Shown: in pieces, positions 22,201-31,311 of the stretch
How positions within the stretch are numbered: position 1 is the stretch's first letter
How the letters are laid out: every line of letters begins with the position of its first letter
Assembly (NCBI GenBank): GCA_002803225.1
Contig: NXFV01001493.1
Span: forward strand, 1 to 64,000
DNA from: Gamarada debralockiae
Taxonomy: Eukaryota; Ascomycota; Leotiomycetes; Helotiales; Hyphodiscaceae
Length of the DNA: 64,000 nucleotides
Direction of reading: 5' to 3'
Program-made: the position numbers and the translations under genes
The notes under the pieces: model-generated
Databases searched by the model: none
What the model was told of the DNA's origin: nothing
Seen by the model: the letters and a program-made list of their open reading frames with translations, nothing else

Positions 22201-22582
22201 TCCAGTCGCATCTTTCGTGACGGTAGCACAAAGTAGACATATATAGCATTTTGGCGCCCAGTGTCCTTCCTCATGCATTTTCCACTCGTGCTCCGACCCG
22301 AAATTTAAGTGACAGTCCGAATATGTACACCAGTATGGCATCTCTGGCTCAAACGGGCTCAGGTTCAGTTCAAGTTGGATACCTTCATAGGGAGAAAGGA
22401 TCTGTTTAGAATCTGAAGAGTCAATCTTTGCATCATCAGATCTAGTGGACCTCGTTGGGCTCTTATAACCAGGCAATGGCGCTGTACTAAAATTCTCGTT
22501 AGTGAAGGCATGTCGACATTGCTGGGAGAACGTACTTCTTGGATGTTCTGCTGAAGTCCCTCCCCAGATGCCGCGAAGCCAT
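19273..22582 (-). CDS. C2H2 zinc finger-NACHT-ankyrin protein
   Basis: Four exons, 22582-22536, 22486-21831, 21770-19720 and 19569-19273, total 3051 bases and 1016 residues. The introns have clean signals: GTACGT with CACTAAC branch site, GTGCGT...TACAG (60 bases, hiding a TGA at 21817-21819), and GTAGGT with ACTAAC and CTCAG (150 bases). After a short leader come three C2H2-like fingers: C-x4-C-x12-H-x3-H starting WCTYSDC, a second ending DHLCTHLRTQH, and CGFCGAKFAQWEVRADHIGAH. The NACHT NTPase follows, with P-loop GSPGSGKS, Walker B LILVLDGLDEV and MSSRREF. Ankyrin repeats begin NSLHLAAMTGHTSLVKLLIDYGADI. A C-terminal segment after the last intron (WLPGASMYRALALAANLGID) is unassigned. Likely a STAND sensor, with the fingers in the position usually held by an effector or recognition domain. 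Confidence 0.78.
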
Positions 22583-23459
22583 CTTGAACGGTGGAGACGG
22601 CCGTACGGTTTGATACACCCAGTAGATGAGACCCAGAAGATTAAGTCGGATGAACTGCTTTGAAGCAAACTTCAGTGCAAATTTGGGCCTGATCACAGCT
22701 GTGGGTATGCTAAGTGGCGAAGATATGAAGGATGCCAGTTTGAACTCTCTTGACGGGGCTAGGGAATAGTTAAAGTAAGACTATCTCTGTCTGCCTCATG
22801 GCAATATAAAATAAGTTACCAACGCATTAACTGTACAACAGCAAGGCGTCAATCAAGGCAACAAGGCAATTTAAAATCGTCGCAGCCCTGCGCACTACCC
22901 CTGCAGTACCAGGGGTCCTTCATCGCAACATCCAGCATTTTTTGGGAACGTTTTTTGAACTCACCCCCTATCCCTTTGTATATGTCTCTTATTAGCCTCA
23001 ACGTACTGGACACGTCAACCTGCCTAAGGGGCTCTGAATCGGAAAAGGGGTCTTGGGCGCGCGATTCTCTCCGATTTTATAACGGAGATCGCATGCCCTC
23101 GTGCCACCTGGGCAATGTGCAAGCCCCCTTCGGGCGTTGAGCAGGGGGTTTATTTCAAGACAGCAGAGAGCCTTGTCGCAATGCGAGCGCACTGCGACAC
23201 CCACACTAAACTATGATACTGCCTTCTCTGTCTGCCTCAACGTTCGAACATTGGGCAAACCACTGCTCATCTAAATGGCCGAATTAACAGTATCATGCTC
23301 TCATGCAAAGATTGCCAATGAGGAGTGACACAACGATGAGCACGCCGCGACGTGCTTCCTGGAGTATGGGAAACCGCACCAGGAATCGAGCATTTGGCAT
23401 GACTGCTCTCATCGCCCTTCATATCTTTCTCACGAAACTTGAGCACCAGAACTGCTATC
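22583..23459. other. Divergent intergenic region
   Basis: Holds the upstream regions of the NACHT-ankyrin gene (left) and the Zn2Cys6-ankyrin gene (right). The reverse frame is open a little beyond the chosen start but has no further ATG. No other gene is supported. Confidence 0.4.
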
Positions 23460-24723
23460 ATGCCAGACGCGAAGAAATGCCAGGCCTGCAGGAAGTCAAA
23501 AAAAGCGGTAAGCGCACCCTCCTGTCATGAGACGTTTGACAGAATTGAAACTGACACAATTATTCTCTTTAGTGTTCACGAGACGGCCAAGTCTGGGATG
23601 AGCAAGACCCTCAAACGAGATGTAGCCGCTGCAAGAGCAGGAACCTTGGCTGTGGCCCCGACGAGTACAAAACCGAGAATGACCAAGGGGAACCAGAAGG
23701 AACACCTGGCATAGGACAAAGATTTGGAGAGGCAGATATTCGAAGGATGCAAAGAAAGTAAGGTACCTCTGCGTAGCCGACTGTTGTGTACCCTCGTCCT
23801 AAGGAGGCATCAGGTTGCACGAGCTGAGCGATTCGGAAAATTTTCATCTCACACGACAGAGGATCAGCCTTTGGCCGTATGAGACCATGCCGGATTTTAT
23901 CGTCCCGGAAGACCTTCGTCACGCGTTAAAGGACATCGTAGCGTTGGCGGACCTAGCTCATGTCTCAAACGACATATCAAACGCCGAGGTGGCATATGCC
24001 AGAGCGATCGATTGGTATATGGCATTGGGACCAGAAGTCAAACAACCCAGACAAGACTTGTTGTTGAAAGTGGGTAGTTTCTACGAAGATATTGGGTACA
24101 ACGATGAGGCAGCGCAGTGTTACTCGAAAATCTTCGAGGATCTTCCTCAGGAAGATTCAGACATCAATGTCCCATTCCACCACGCCATCCGTAAATGCAA
24201 CACGGAAGACCAACTCAGCAAGGATGCTCTTATGGGTATCATCCGTTGCTGTCCGCTATGTCGGTTCAAATTGAGGAATCGAGAAGGGCAAACACCACTG
24301 TCTCTGGCAGTGTTTACTGCGAAAGAAGAAGTTGCTGTTGCCATTCTGGTGCGACTTCGAGATCCTCAACTGCAGTTCCGGATCGACCAGTTGCATCTCG
24401 ATGCAAGAGATTGCCGAACGCAGACCATACTTACAACGGCTGTACTATCAGGGTGTTCTCTTACCTTGGTCAACGCGCTCATCAAGTATGGCTCCAACGT
24501 CAATCCTGAGACATGGAAGGATGGCTCTTTAAGTCCTCTGCAAGCAGCTTCGTACCCCGGTCTCGAACGCATTGACATCGCCTGCCTGTTGATTCGGCAT
24601 CAAGCTGACCCAGATCATGTGTTTCCCAACAGTAGTGTTGCGGAGCTGATAATCAACCACAGACTACCTGCGCCTGTGGATATCCCATTGCCCCAAAAGC
24701 TGGATCTACCGCCTGACGCATAA
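23460..24723 (+). CDS. Zn2Cys6 cluster protein with TPR-like and ankyrin region
   Basis: Three exons, 23460-23507, 23573-23757 and 23814-24723, give 380 residues; introns of 65 and 56 bases start GTAAGC and GTAAGG. The first intron cuts the zinc cluster just before its third cysteine. The cluster reads C7-x2-C10-x6-C17-x15-C33-x2-C36-x6-C43, the fungal Zn2Cys6 pattern but with a longer central loop than the usual 5-12 residues. The middle (about residues 95-175) is helical and TPR-like (ADLAHVSNDISNAEVAYARA, then FYEDIGYNDEAAQCYSKIFE). Ankyrin-like repeats follow (NREGQTPLSLAV, then LVNALIKYGSNVNP and IDIACLLIRHQADP). There is no standard fungal transcription-factor middle domain, so it may be a small DNA-binding or scaffold protein. 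Role unknown. Confidence 0.75.
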
Positions 24724-25297
24724 AACGACCGCTGAATATAGCACCGATCTTTGGGGAAGAGATGGCATATTCCCCCGACACATATCAACCACACCCCGTA
24801 CTACGCCTACCGCATTTGCTTCGCGTCCACCGCTCATTTGCAGCAGCAACGCAAACTGCCGGTGCCTCCCGTCAGGCTTCTGAGCTCTCCGTCACAAAGA
24901 TGTCTCTCAGATTGACATTGAATACACCGTGACGATAATGACTAGAAATGATTTCTGTAGCAGATCAGGAGGCGTTTTTGGGCCGAAAATCACTGTTTCT
25001 TGTTCAAAGGTAGATTTTGCATCTTTGTAGAAGCAGAAATCCTCGTGTTAAATGAAATTGACGATATACCTAGATGCTTGAAGGTTACAACCATCTTTAT
25101 CTTCACATTCTTCTCTCTCATCGTAGCTCCAAAGAATTCTCCCTTTTTCACAAGAAAAAAATTAACATAGAGGTTAAAGATATTTCCAGTTATCGTAGGC
25201 CGCAGTTCAGCGTGGCCGCCTTACTTCTAACACTAGACACAGGTCATTATTGTATGCTATAAGCTACTGTTTCAAGAGTATATTCATTTCTATTACA
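24724..25297. other. Intergenic region
   Basis: No gene is supported; two genes converge here. Confidence 0.4.
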
Positions 25298-27377
25298 TTA
25301 TCTTGTTAAAAGCTGCAGGGACTCCAAGGTAAACTCGACATCACATTCCATCGTCCAATGATAAAAGGCGGTACTTTGATCCACAAGCGCTCTACCAACC
25401 ACTACGTACGTATGGCTCGATCCATTTTTCAATCGAACGACCGCAGCTATTTTGCAGTCTTTAAAAAAACATAGATAATCGTCAGGTTTGGGAATTTGTG
25501 AGAGTAAAGCTGATCCTCCTTCGGTGGGTGCATGGAAGTACGGTTTTATAAGAAATCTCTGGAAGAAGACGGAACTCTTCGTTTCCTTGTCGAAGGCCGT
25601 AATCTGCTGGAAAGCTCTGCCTCCTTTGAAGTCCTTAGCTAGCATCTTTTGGAGCTCTAGTGGTTCTATAAGTTGTTTCTCGGGATTTCCTAGCAACGGG
25701 CTGACGCTGCTCTCTGATACCCATTTGATACGTTTACCAAGCATGGCTCTCACATATAGAACTTGATTTGTTCCCTTCTTGGTCGACAAATCGTGCCCGA
25801 TAAGGACGAATGACTTCTTATCATTATTCCAAAAAGGGTCACCCAAAGCTCGCTGTAACAATTCGCTGAAATGCACTAGATAATGGTCGATATAGTTCGG
25901 GTTCCACACAGATGCTTTCAGAACATCGATATATAGCTCAGCAGTTGTCTTCGTATAATCGGCTGTGACGTCTCGTATAGGTGCAGCGATTCCTAAGAAT
26001 CCATATATTTGATCTCTTGGGTCAGTGGTTACAGAGCCGTGAAAGGAAGTGACCAGGGACCTCAATGAGCAACGTCCCGTCTCGCCTGCGAAGGCAATAT
26101 TCTTCAAGCCCTGAAAGAACTTAATCTAAAAAAATTCGAGTCAGCATTGTCAAAAACGAAAATATATCGCTTGTCTTCCACGTGCTGACAGGCATTTAAT
26201 AGCAAGCTATTCCCCTGCACGCCTCCGCCTAATAATCCATTACTACTGAATGTAAACCCCGAGAAAATATGTGATAGTGGAAAGCACATACTGCTGGCGA
26301 TTGCATGAATCTCTGATGGACTTCTCCGGAGAGCTTCCACACGGAAATTGATGCCACTCCTTTATCCATGACCACGGTCTTGAGAACGCCCTCAAAAACT
26401 TCCCATGGCAAGATCTCATTCCCACAAATGACCAGACTGTTCCGAGACAGGACCACCTCTTGTATAACCCAAAGTCTCTCCCAAAACGATCGATAGCAAA
26501 TTCCCAAAATGGCATCCCATTTATCCTTGCCCAAAGTTGCTTCCTCTATCGGTTGTTCCGACTCCTGGGCAGCGTATTCGGAGGCTTCTCTAGGCGCTAG
26601 AGGGTCTGTAAGCGAACCTCTACGACCTTCGGCGTACCGGCTGAGAGATGAGGTTCGGGCATCTTCGGCTACTTTGTTGAGATCTCTGAAATGTCTCAAT
26701 CCATCTCTGCTGTTGCCAGTCTCTTCTCCGAGCCATACCAAGACGCATGTGGCTTTTTCATAGACTATGCCCATCATTTGCACTTGGACATTCCTCTCGA
26801 GGACGTCATCTTGATTAATACATATTGCATCAATCCAAACCGTACGAGCTGCACCAGACATCGAACTGTCCACCAAAGGTCGTTGCTGAACGGACATTCT
26901 ATCCATATCTGATTCAAGTGTAGATATTTCCTCTGAATCCTTACTTGACCATCCTAACTTAGCCTTGCCCCTTGAAACTGCGGATCGAATCGAGAATCGG
27001 GCCTTAGTGTCGGTCACTTGGGCTGCAAAGTACCCGTTTTCCGGAGATATGACACTGGGACTTGTCCTCCCGGTTGCATGAATAGCTTCGTCCTCTCGAA
27101 GCTTCCTAGTTTTGGTTTCACGATCACCTCTCAGGTGGTACAGAGCAAACCACACATTCCTCCGAACAAGAAATGGCCTTCCATTCAATATGATTGACGC
27201 ATAGAGGTAGTTGGATCCCCATACATATGAAAGCGTTTCATATTGCGGATTATCATCCCATGATACATTCTCAAGAGTGCAGCAGATGATATCTGAATCA
27301 CGCCCAGGCAAAATTTTGATGAGCCGGATTTCGGATGGCCCAAGAGGTGAGTAGGTAAATCTGTCGAGATGGGCCAT
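25298..27377 (-). CDS. HET-domain (heterokaryon incompatibility) protein
   Basis: Member of the HET family, whose characterised members trigger cell death after fusion of incompatible hyphae. Exons 27377-26292, 26214-26182 and 26125-25298 give 648 residues; the middle exon is only 33 bases. The first intron has a strong GTATGT donor; the second has a weaker GTGGAA donor but a good TGCTGAC branch site and T-rich acceptor. Near the N-terminus is FTYSPLGPSEIRLIKILPG, then YETLSYVWG, later WIDAICINQDDVLERNVQVQ and CVLVWLGEE, all landmarks of the HET domain. A charged insertion of about 90 residues splits the domain. DPRDQIYGFLGIA and the following DYTKTTAELYIDV are the usual downstream landmarks. 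The start is the ATG before AHLDRFTYSPL. No NACHT or repeat domain is attached. Confidence 0.85.
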
Positions 27378-27755
27378 TACTTCGTATTGTCGCCCTGCAG
27401 AATTGATGGAGGTAATCGCGACTTTTATAGTTTCATAGTCTGGTTGCAAATTGCAGAGTATGGGCTGTGTGCAGCCACAGGAACTGTAACTATGAGAGCT
27501 TGAATAAGGCTGAAAAAAGAAGCTTTCAACTTCGGGGGGAAAAAACTCGAAATTCTACAGGCGATTAGAAGCCCTATATGCATTGGGCTCCAGACCCCTG
27601 CTGCCAGATCAAGGATGGCATCCAAAAAGGCAAATCCAATCAATTCGCACTTCATTGGTGGGAGGCGTCACTAGCGTATGCATCTTTTCAGCTCCAAATC
27701 ATGCAGGGCAATATGAAACAGACCCGAGGAGTCTCACTAATCGTGGACGAACTGA

Positions 27756-27826
27756 CCCACTAATTTTTACGGCCTCGCCTAATTAGTGGGCTTCAGCAAT
27801 ACGGTCGTTTTTCATCAATACGGTCG
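27756..27826. repeat. Hairpin plus direct repeats, possible transposon end
   Basis: CCCACTAATT at 27756-27765 is the perfect reverse complement of AATTAGTGGG at 27781-27790, separated by 15 bases. It is followed by two copies of CAATACGGTCG at 27797-27807 and 27816-27826. This looks like the end of a small DNA transposon or MITE, but no matching opposite end was found. Confidence 0.45.
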
Positions 27827-28200
27827 AATTTTCAAGTATAATAACTCTATTATAGATTGTCTCAACGTCACGATTGTTTTTTTAATAGTATAAATACTAT
27901 ATAAAAGTAGAATGATTAAGACATAATCTACGAAATTATTGGGTCCAAAGTACAAAGACAAGGTTCTAATATTTTTATATTTACCTCGTCTATAACCCCT
28001 TAAAAAGTACTCTATTCTACAAGAACCTTAATTAATTAACTACTACAACTAATATCGTATTACTGATAATTGTCTCTAAACCGTCTTCCTCTATTCTAAT
28101 AAGATTTCCAAACCCATTATCATAAAAAGAAAGTATATACTCAAAATTTCAGGGTTATATAGACTATGAATTTTCGTATTTATTAATGTACTTATCTTCG
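27827..28200. other. AT-rich tract without genes
   Basis: Visibly far richer in A and T than its neighbours, full of stop codons in all frames, and without family likeness. Such tracts in ascomycetes often are transposon remains mutated by RIP; that origin is inference here. Confidence 0.45.
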
Positions 28201-28276
28201 TGCTCATAAACCTCTAAAGGCTGTGATGGCTGGCACTATCACCTGACCTGTCTGTGGCTGGGACCAGTGGATAGTT

Positions 28277-29189
28277 GTGCAAGGGTCGACCCTAGTACTG
28301 TGGTGGGGCGAAATGGGGAATCCACGAGTAATTGCACAAGTCTGGACGTCTGCATGGGAGAACAGTACGACGCCCGTCCCTGAATGGGAGAATCCGTCAA
28401 ATCCAGGCTTGTCAATATATGACACCCTTTACCAAGATTCATGGCATTATATCGTTACCATTTCGATCGGGTCTCTGCTAGGAACTGTTATTCTCATCAA
28501 GGCTATCGACCATATTCCGCGGAAATCGGCGCTAGCTTGGTTGTTCTGCCTTCTTTCGGCTTTGTTTGCTATTGTTGAGGGGAGTTATTTCGCGGTAATT
28601 TACACCGGCCTTCACGCCATAACCAGTACTCTTTACGCATTGCTTCAATTGCTCTTCAATTTTGGCTCTAATACTTTGATATTTTTGGTTAGTACTACTT
28701 TTCGTTTATTAATTGCCTATAAAGATTTCACTTGCTAATATGCGCCAATAGGTACCAGCCAAGGTATTCCAACACGTTATCGGGCGACTTGTCATGGCAT
28801 CTCAGCCGCATCAGGCAAAGTTGGCAGTGTAGTCGTGCAAGCAATTCTGCCACGTGTCAAAAACTGACCGGGCAAACTCCACCACTCTTGGCTGGATGCT
28901 GATTGCTTATGCTTTTGTTATGCTCGTCGGGGCGTTGTTTGCTTGGGTTTGGATTCCTGAGGTGCAATACTCGAGGAAGGTGGTCCATAGAGAATTGAAG
29001 GAGGGAGACCCTAGGCAATTAGAGGAAGAAAAACGGCGCAACAAATGTAAAGGAAATAAAATTCCGTCCAAGACACTAGAGACACTCTCCCTTGGCCGCG
29101 CAGAGGAATCCGATAAGATGGGCTTGCGAAAGCGCACAAAAAGGCTATGGAAAAGTGTAAAGCGTAAGATCATAAACAGGACGGCATAA
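28277..29189 (+). pseudogene. PHO84-type phosphate transporter relic (C-terminal half)
   Basis: The translated pieces match the C-terminal half of fungal MFS phosphate:proton symporters: helices around DSWHYIVTISIGSLLGTVI and IPRKSALAWLFCLL, then FNFGSNTLIFL. An intron with donor GTTAGT and TGCTAAT branch site ends at 28751. After it come VFPTRYR-type residues and CHGISAASGKVG in a different frame, and finally LGWMLIAYAFVMLVGALFAWVWIPEVQ back in the first frame. Two indels, near 28770 and near 28855, therefore offset each other, but the original frame meets a stop between them. The first half of the transporter is absent. The tail is lysine/arginine-rich and ends at 29189. Confidence 0.75.
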
Positions 29190-29634
29190 ACTGCTTGCTT
29201 GGAGCCATTTCCAGAGAAGAAAAACCATCCCCCTTAATTTAGCTTTCTTCTATATGAAATTAGGAACTTCTCCCTTCAACACATCTTTGATAATTCCCGC
29301 CTCCTAATCACGTTTCTAAATTCCCTAGATATTCTTTTTGGACTTGAGCTTTTGCCCAGCACATCTTGTAGTAGAGAGTTGAAGAAATTTGGGAAAACGG
29401 AAATTGTTGCTAGATACGGCATTGCGGATTTGAATATGGGACTTGGTTATATAAATTTTATAGTGGCAAGAGGGATCCACTAGTGTAGATATTGTTATTA
29501 TGAGAACCCTAATACTGAGATGCATATAGCGCTAGTCCAAAAATAGGCTTCGAAAGCTTCAATTCAAAATTCTCTCCCCTTTCGTACAGAGTTCAACCCA
29601 TCTGTTATATCTACAGCTTGATATCGCTTATTAC
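29190..29634. other. Intergenic region
   Basis: Nothing recognisable; moderately AT-rich. Confidence 0.4.
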
Positions 29635-29714
29635 TGTTGCCTGTCCCGATAGCTAGTTGCCTGTCCCGATATCTTGTTGCCTGTACCGATAGCCTGCTGC
29701 CTGTCCCTAGATAT
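29635..29714. repeat. Four tandem 20-bp repeats
   Basis: Four consecutive 20-base units at 29635-29654, 29655-29674, 29675-29694 and 29695-29714. The core is tgYtgcctgtcccgat; unit 2 begins with a, unit 3 has one a inside the core and unit 4 is the most diverged. Confidence 0.8.
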
Positions 29715-29951
29715 CACCGTACCTTCTAGACCTATCAACAGATATAAGAATAATGAAATTGATTCCTTCATTACGGCCTAAATAGGAGGGCCCTTAAAGA
29801 TAAAATAAGAGTGTATAATATAAGTAGAGAAGTGAAGATGGAGTATAAGAACAGAAGCCACGCTCGCTCAATACAAAGTAGTCCAAAAATGCCATGGTAA
29901 AATCAATACCCCCCTTTTCACAGCAAAAATGCTGAGTAACGGATCAATAAC

Positions 29952-30161
29952 TCATCCCCAGTAAGGCACTACATCCTCACCTTCGCCATTCGCTTTCTTT
30001 CCATCAGGCATAAAGTCCACCTCCTCGTCCGGTGTGGATTTATTCTTCTTTTTCTCCATACTCAAACGATGCAAGAAACTTGTAATACCATCTCTGCCAC
30101 TGATTTGGTCTGCAATTGGAGCATTGGGCGCAGCCATAGTGAATAGGAGTATTTTATTCAT
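29952..30161 (-). CDS. Small open frame, hypothetical protein
   Basis: I do not recognise this 69-codon frame. It starts ATG at 30161 or, more plausibly, at 30137 (MAAPNAPIADQISGRDGITSF). The product is hydrophilic, with a basic middle (MEKKKNKS) and an acidic end (GEGEDVVPYWG), and resembles in style the many short soluble fungal proteins. The longer start lies inside the 20-base repeats at 30152-30191. There is no supporting splice site or neighbour, so coding is uncertain. Confidence 0.3.
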   Translation of the reverse strand: MNKILLFTMAAPNAPIADQISGRDGITSFLHRLSMEKKKNKSTPDEEVDFMPDGKKANGEGEDVVPYWG

Positions 30162-30208
30162 GAATAAGGCGTTTTATTCATGACTAACCCGATTCACGAC
30201 TAAGGCGG
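30152..30208. repeat. 20-bp tandem repeat with palindromic core
   Basis: Units at 30152-30171 and 30172-30191 begin ttttattcatga; a partial third unit runs to about 30208. The first unit contains the perfect palindrome TTATTCATGAATAA. The taaggcg at unit ends recalls ends of small DNA transposons, but no partner end is seen. Confidence 0.55.
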
Positions 30209-30492
30209 AACAGACATTTATAAGTTTGACAGGGGAACGAGAACGGATATGACGTACCATCATGATATCTTGATCCTGTAGGTTGAAAGAGGTAACTATG
30301 TTCCAGACAACAGGCATCAGCAAATTTCATATATAGACAGCATGGAAACTATAACCGATTCCCAAGGCGGTCAGAGAGGATCGCCTCTGTATACTCAGGG
30401 TTCAGGCTCGGCTCAGGTTAGAGCAACAACAGCTCAGGTCCAAAGACGGAAATGGAAATTGCTTATGCCGAGATTCCAATGTCGAATACTGT

Positions 30493-31060
30493 TATGAGCG
30501 GCCTAATTTCCACATGCCCAAGTCCCCTAACTGGTGAGTCATAGCACACTGTCAAAGGGTTCGAGACCCAATAGGTCGAACAGGCAGCCCAACTGAGTCC
30601 AGCACAGCAGGTCGGCCATGGCAGGACAATGCCTCACTATACGCCCTCCTCCGCCCACGTGGGCGCCATGTATTATGAGCGATCTAACTTCTACCTGTCT
30701 AAGTCCGTTCACATGTAAGTTCAATATCAGACTAACGGCTACACATATCTTATCAGGTCGTCCAGGCACGCCAATCGAGTATAGCACGCCAGGTCAACCA
30801 AGAGGCGGCGCTTGCTTCACTGCTCGATCTCCTCTAACTACTATACCCAGTGGAGGAAAATCTTCAGTCTCAGCTGCTGGCACGAGTGCCACTGAGTCGG
30901 TTGAAAGTATTACTTCTGCGGCAATCACCTCCGTTCAGGCTAGATCAAGCAGCACGAGTACCAAGACTACAACGGCCGCTCAACAAACGTCACCGGTGCT
31001 GCTGCCGCCGTGTGACTTCCTAAGTCGGCGTACTTGCTCTTGCTGCCGCTATTCTCCTAG
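30493..31060 (+). pseudogene. Degenerate GPI-protein remnant with duplicated exon
   Basis: A short ATG exon, MSGLISTCPSPLTG at 30493 and following, and a diverged copy about 180 bases later, MSDLTSTCLSPFTC from 30675, each lead into an intron donor (GTGAGT and GTAAGT). After the second copy an intron with GACTAAC branch site ends in TTATCAG. The frame then runs through RPGTPIEYSTPGQP and a Ser/Thr-rich stretch. Near 31000 the frame shifts: the next frame reads VTGAAAAV followed by a leucine-rich end, as in a GPI-anchor signal. The parent was probably a secreted, Ser/Thr-rich cell-wall protein, but its identity and activity cannot be named. The frameshift and duplication suggest a relic. Confidence 0.35.
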
Positions 31061-31311
31061 TCTAAAGTATGAATGGAAGTAGGAATCACGCAAGATAGAG
31101 TGCCTGTGGTGGAATTTTGCATCAACAAACGCCTTGCCTGATATTGACGACTGACGAACGCCCACCCTATTACATGTTCGAGAATATCTTACACACCCTC
31201 GGATCGAGAGGCATAATGCATAGTATCCCCAAACCTTAAACCTTTCGGTAATCTTGGTGCTGTATACCCATACCAGAAATTATCTCCACTCCAAGGTTCC
31301 GCCTCGTGGTC
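31061..31311. other. Intergenic gap
   Basis: No gene is supported in this short stretch between the relic and the membrane-protein stop codon. Confidence 0.4.

Noticed and set aside
18941..23188. Inverted TCGCATTGCGACA copies (18941 on +, 23174-23186 on -) flanking the C2H2-NACHT-ankyrin gene, possibly transposon ends
   Set aside because: The match stops after 13 bases; many 13-base pairs are expected by chance in 64 kb, and no target-site duplication is visible.
30550..30575. GGTTCGAGACCC resembling a tRNA T-loop
   Set aside because: No matching D-arm, anticodon arm or acceptor stem could be folded around it.
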